Made by a program: the position numbers and the translations under genes
In this document: piece after piece, positions 60,836 through 64,000 of the stretch
Layout of the letters: the number at the start of each line of letters is the position of its first letter
How positions within the stretch are numbered: position 1 is the first letter of the stretch
Origin: Lentimicrobiaceae bacterium
GTDB taxonomy: Bacteria > Bacteroidota > Bacteroidia > Bacteroidales > JAGONC01
Assembly: GCA_017993235.1 (NCBI GenBank)
Contig: JAGONC010000010.1
Span: 19,085-83,084 of the forward strand
Length of the DNA: 64,000 bases
Reading direction: 5' to 3'
Notes under the pieces: model-generated
Seen by the model: only the letters and a program-made list of their open reading frames with translations
What the model was told of the DNA's origin: nothing
The model's database searches: none

Positions 60836-61977
60836 GGTTTGGGGATTTGAATGTCCTGAAGTGCTTTTTCAATGGTTGACCAGAGAAGGACAGCGGTTTT
60901 ATCCCAGGAGAATTTCTTCCCCTGTTCCATTCCTTTTGCCATCAGTTCACTGCGCAGCTGTGGATCGCTGAAGATACGCACCATCGCCTGGGTGATCTGA
61001 TCCGTTGAAAAGGGATCCACAAGCAATGCTGCATCACCGGCCACCTCGGGTAATGATGTGCTGTTGGAGGCAATGACCGGAGTATTGCAGGCAAAGGCTT
61101 CCACAACGGGAATCCCGAATCCTTCAAAATAGGATACATACGTGAGTGCCAGCGCGGATGCCAGCACCCGGTGAAGCTCCTGGAGGATGATTCTTCCGGT
61201 AAAGATCACATCATCCCTGTGTTTCATGGAGTCATAGGACTGCCTCAGGGCCGGGGTCCACCACATCCTGGATCCGACGATCATCAATTTGCAGGGCGAT
61301 GGTACCTGCTCCCTGAACCGGTCAAATGCGGCAAAAAGGGAGGCCAGGTTCTTTCTCGGATGAAGCGAACCGATGAAGATGAAGTAAGGGCACCCTCCGG
61401 TATATTCGTCCCTGACGGCCTGCTGCTGCAGGGTATCCAATGGACAAAATGCCAGGTTGGCCCCGTTGTATACCACATCGATTTTTTCCGGTGAAATGCC
61501 GTACTGGGCGGCAATATCCTTCCGGGAATACCTGGAGACTGTTGCCAGCCGGATGGCCTTGCGGGCAAAGCGTGGAAAAAAATACCGGTAATAACGGCTC
61601 ACCTGCTTCGGCAGATCCTGTGGGTAATGTTCAAAATTAAGGTCATGAATCACATCAACGGTGGGCGTATGCGTCGAAAGCGACAAAAATCCGTCGGGTG
61701 AAACGAACAGGTCGGGTTTGATCTTCCTGAGAACAAAGGGGATCGAGATCTCAAACCAGATCATGTAAAGGATCACATGCCGTGCAGGGGGATAGACAAC
61801 AACGGGGATCACGTTGGGTGAAAACCGAAATGATTCATCATAGCGTCGGTCGAACAAAAAGTAAAATTCATGCTCCGGATGCTGTTGTACGATCCTTTTG
61901 AATGACTCACAGGTGAACCAACCCATACCGTCAAGTTTGTTTTTAATCAACAATCGGGTATTTACGGCTATCTTCAC
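60832..61977 (-). CDS. Glycosyltransferase family 4 protein
   Basis: A 381-residue GT4 enzyme, similar to mannosyltransferases of lipopolysaccharide or capsule. Seen: AVNTRLLIKNKLDGMGWFT at the N-terminus, DVIHDLNFEHYP, VSRYSRKDIAAQYGISPEKI, FIGSLHPRKNLASLFAAFDR, and the donor-binding loop SYFEGFGIPVVEAFACNTPV with the E-x7-E glutamates. The start is GTG (61977). It is the first gene of the purD-rnhB operon, an unexpected mix of surface glycan and housekeeping genes. It is divergent from the FkbM gene across 79 bases. The sugar is unknown. Confidence 0.87.
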   Translation of the reverse strand: MKIAVNTRLLIKNKLDGMGWFTCESFKRIVQQHPEHEFYFLFDRRYDESFRFSPNVIPVVVYPPARHVILYMIWFEISIPFVLRKIKPDLFVSPDGFLSLSTHTPTVDVIHDLNFEHYPQDLPKQVSRYYRYFFPRFARKAIRLATVSRYSRKDIAAQYGISPEKIDVVYNGANLAFCPLDTLQQQAVRDEYTGGCPYFIFIGSLHPRKNLASLFAAFDRFREQVPSPCKLMIVGSRMWWTPALRQSYDSMKHRDDVIFTGRIILQELHRVLASALALTYVSYFEGFGIPVVEAFACNTPVIASNSTSLPEVAGDAALLVDPFSTDQITQAMVRIFSDPQLRSELMAKGMEQGKKFSWDKTAVLLWSTIEKALQDIQIPKP

Positions 61978-62028
61978 GTAATATTGAGGTTAGTCGGAAA
62001 TAAAACAGTGAAAAGATAAATATTATGG

Positions 62029-62044
62029 TAAATTTGCGGCAAAT
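62029..62044. promoter_or_regulatory. Divergent promoter region with overlapping -7 element and palindrome
   Basis: TAAATTTG (62029-62036) is an exact TAnnTTTG match for the FkbM gene. It overlaps the palindrome ATTTGC-G-GCAAAT (62032-62044). On the other strand, ATATTTGCC could serve the glycosyltransferase, but less well. Confidence 0.4.
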
Positions 62045-62056
62045 ATCTGAATTTTA

Positions 62057-62800
62057 ATGAAGGCGTTGATAAAAAAAGTGTTGCAATTTCTGTTGGGCTA
62101 TCAGAATTACCTTTTCATATTCTCTCTGTTTACGATCTGCATATTACGCTGGAAGAAGGACGAAGGAGATTTCATGCGCCTGCTCGATATCTTGCCGCAG
62201 GGTGGATTTATTCTTGACGTTGGCGCCAATATCGGGATCATGACGGTGCACCTGGGCCGGAGGTTTCCGGATTCGATCATTTACGCCTATGAACCGGATC
62301 CGCAGAACATCAAAGCGCTGAAAAGGATCATCCGCTTTTTCCGTTTACAGAATGTCATGGTTGTGGAAACAGCGCTGGCCAACTATAGCGGCGAAGCCCG
62401 TATGCGCAGACCGGTCATTCAATCCGTCAGGATGCAGGGGCTTACCCATATCATCACGGATGACAATGGTTCGCCGGCCACCGAAGAAGGGGAGGAGTTC
62501 GTAGTTTCCATTCAAAAACTGGATTCCTTCGCTCATTTTTTTACGGATTCCGCAAAGGTCACCGGGATAAAAATTGACGTTGAAAATTTCGAGTTCTTCG
62601 TGCTGGATGGTGCCAGAAAACTGATCAGCACACATAAGCCTATCATCTACTGTGAGCTGTGGAAGAACGAAAAGCGAGATATGGCGTTCAGCATGATGAA
62701 AGAGCTTGGCTATTCAGCCTTTATCCTCTACCAGAAACAACTGATCCCATTCGATCCGGTCATTCATGTGAAGGATAATTTCTATTTCCTTCCCGAATAG
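62057..62800 (+). CDS. FkbM family methyltransferase
   Basis: A 247-residue SAM-dependent methyltransferase. The N-terminus has a short hydrophobic run (YLFIFSLFTICIL). The SAM core shows FILDVGANIGIMTVHLG (51-67), YAYEPDP and VVETALANYSGEA. The family signature appears as GIKIDVENFEFFVLDGARKL (usual IKIDVEGxE; here Asn-Phe replaces the glycine). Members often O-methylate sugars or glycolipids in surface polysaccharide pathways. It is followed after 20 bases by a flippase gene, which agrees with that role. Confidence 0.85.
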   Translation: MKALIKKVLQFLLGYQNYLFIFSLFTICILRWKKDEGDFMRLLDILPQGGFILDVGANIGIMTVHLGRRFPDSIIYAYEPDPQNIKALKRIIRFFRLQNVMVVETALANYSGEARMRRPVIQSVRMQGLTHIITDDNGSPATEEGEEFVVSIQKLDSFAHFFTDSAKVTGIKIDVENFEFFVLDGARKLISTHKPIIYCELWKNEKRDMAFSMMKELGYSAFILYQKQLIPFDPVIHVKDNFYFLPE

Positions 62801-62820
62801 ACATCCAGCCCAAACCAACC

Positions 62821-64000
62821 ATGCAGAAGAAATTTCTTGCCAACCTGATCCTTCTTCTTTCGCTGAACCTGTTAATCAAACCTTTTTATATTTTCGGCAT
62901 TGACCTGACCATTCAGAACCAGGTAGGTACGGATTACGGGATCTATTTTGTGGTTTTCAACTTTTCCTTTTTGTTCAACATTCTACTGGATTGCGGTATA
63001 ACCAACTTTAACAACCGCAACATTGCCCAGAACAGTCAGCTTTTGCACAAGCATTTTTCCAGCATGCTGACGGTCAAGTTGTTACTTTTTCTTGTCTATT
63101 TTTTCGTTACGTTCGGTGCAGCGCTGATCATCGGATATCAGGGAATAAAACTGCGCTACCTGCTCTTTCTGGGCATGAACCAGTTTCTTATTTCCTTCAT
63201 CCTTTACCTTCGTTCCAATGTATCGGGTTTGTTGCTGTTCAGGACCGACAGTTTTTTATCCGTCCTCGATCGTATCCTGCTGATCATCATCTGCGGTGTG
63301 TTGATCTGGGGCCATGTGGCATCATCTCCTTTCCGGATCGAATGGTTCATCTATGCCCAGACAGCCTCCTACGGCATGACAGCGCTTATTGCGCTGATGA
63401 TCGTAGTCCGGAAGGCTGCTTTCCGTAAGCTTAACTGGAACTGGCCTTTTTTCGTTTTGATTTTCCGCAAAAGTTTCCCCTTTGCGTTGCTGGTACTGCT
63501 GATGTCCTTCTATAACCGCATCGATCCTGTGATGATCGAACGGTTGCTTCCTTCAGCCGTAGGCAAGGAGCAGGTGACCATCTATGCTTCTTCCTTCAGG
63601 ATACTGGATGCAGTGAATATGATCGGTTACCTTTTCGCTGTCCTGTTGTTGCCGATTTTCTCCAGAATGCTGAAAAACAGGGAGTCGGTGACCCACATGG
63701 TGAAATTATCTTTCACCCTGCTGCTGACCATAGCCCTGATCATCAGCCTGGGCTGTCATTTCTACAGCGATCCGATCATGGATTTCCTGATGGTGGCGCA
63801 TGTCCGGCAATCCGCCGACGTATTCCGGGTGATGATGTTTGGATTCATCGCTATTTCCATGAGCTATATTTTTGGCACCCTGCTCACGGCCAATGGCAAT
63901 CTGATGCAACTGAATGTAATCGCTGCCGGCAGCATGCTGTTGAGCCTGCTCCGAACCTGATCCTCATCCCTCGCTACCTGGCTGTGGGAAGTGCCTATGC
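62821..64000 (+). CDS. Polysaccharide biosynthesis flippase (Wzx/MATE-like), frameshifted and cut by window edge
   Basis: A multi-helix membrane protein (about ten helices visible) of the oligosaccharide flippase type: LIKPFYIFGIDLTIQNQVG at the N-terminus, LLMSFYNRIDPVMIERLLP in the middle, and SYIFGTLLTANGNLMQLNVI. It would move lipid-linked glycan units across the inner membrane. The frame from 62821 stops at 63958-63960 after MLLSLLRT. In another frame, bases 63954 to the edge read NLILIPRYLAVGSAY, the expected continuation, so one base is missing near 63940-63953. This is either an assembly error or a real mutation. The gene continues beyond the window. Confidence 0.82.

Overview
The window is a gene-dense stretch of a Bacteroidota chromosome, most likely Bacteroidales or a near relative (inference). 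The evidence is three secreted proteins with type IX (Por) C-terminal sorting regions, a gldA-gldF-gldG transporter set, a TonB-dependent receptor with an N-terminal carboxypeptidase-regulatory domain, promoters resembling the Bacteroidota -7 element TAnnTTTG, and mostly absent Shine-Dalgarno sequences. A complete Rnf complex points to anaerobic or fermentative energy metabolism. I saw no rRNA, tRNA, insertion sequence, prophage or CRISPR array, and base composition looks even throughout.

Layout. 1-3.1 kb: the end of rpoC and a DUF3467 gene, closed by a terminator shared with a convergent tricorn-like protease (3.1-6.4 kb). 6.6-12.7 kb: a Cys/Met-metabolism PLP enzyme, a patatin-Omp85 fusion, a structured leader and a DUF349 repeat protein. 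12.8-20 kb: an AsmA-like protein, then gldA, gldF, gldG and a DUF4340 protein. 20-29.5 kb, minus strand: an AlkD-like protein coupled to a phosphodiesterase, a large TonB receptor, two thioredoxins with a WbqC-like protein, and a C10 peptidase. 29.6-32.7 kb: hutI and bifunctional ftcD, the last half of histidine degradation. 32.8-38.5 kb: an HD/PycTM membrane protein, an SdiA-regulated lipoprotein, an Asp-box protein and an SDR. 38.6-46.7 kb: rseC, a type IX-secreted protein, then rnfBCDGEA. 46.7-51.3 kb: ftsE, two glycosyltransferases, murB and a PqqD-like protein. 51.3-55.2 kb: an OPT transporter, rsmG and a glucosaminidase. 55.2-62 kb: an overlapping minus-strand operon (glycosyltransferase, purD, DUF6427, rnhB, DUF3352-like). 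62-64 kb: an FkbM methyltransferase and a flippase whose frame breaks just before the window edge.

How genes fit together. Rnf couples ferredoxin and NAD to ion transport, and RseC is its usual companion, but here a 783-residue secreted protein separates them. The GldAFG/DUF4340 set forms one ABC-2 transporter. HutI and FtcD take imidazolonepropionate to glutamate and one-carbon folate. MurB, FtsE, the glucosaminidase, glycosyltransferases, FkbM protein and flippase serve wall and surface-glycan building.

The least explained signals are: a leader with three mutually exclusive hairpins before the DUF349 gene; inverted repeats lying on the -7 elements of the rseC and rnfB promoters; strong Shine-Dalgarno sites restricted to rnf genes; an HD phosphohydrolase fused to a Pycsar-effector-type membrane module; and a PqqD-like protein paired with an oligopeptide transporter. 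All calls come from reading the sequence; no searches were run.
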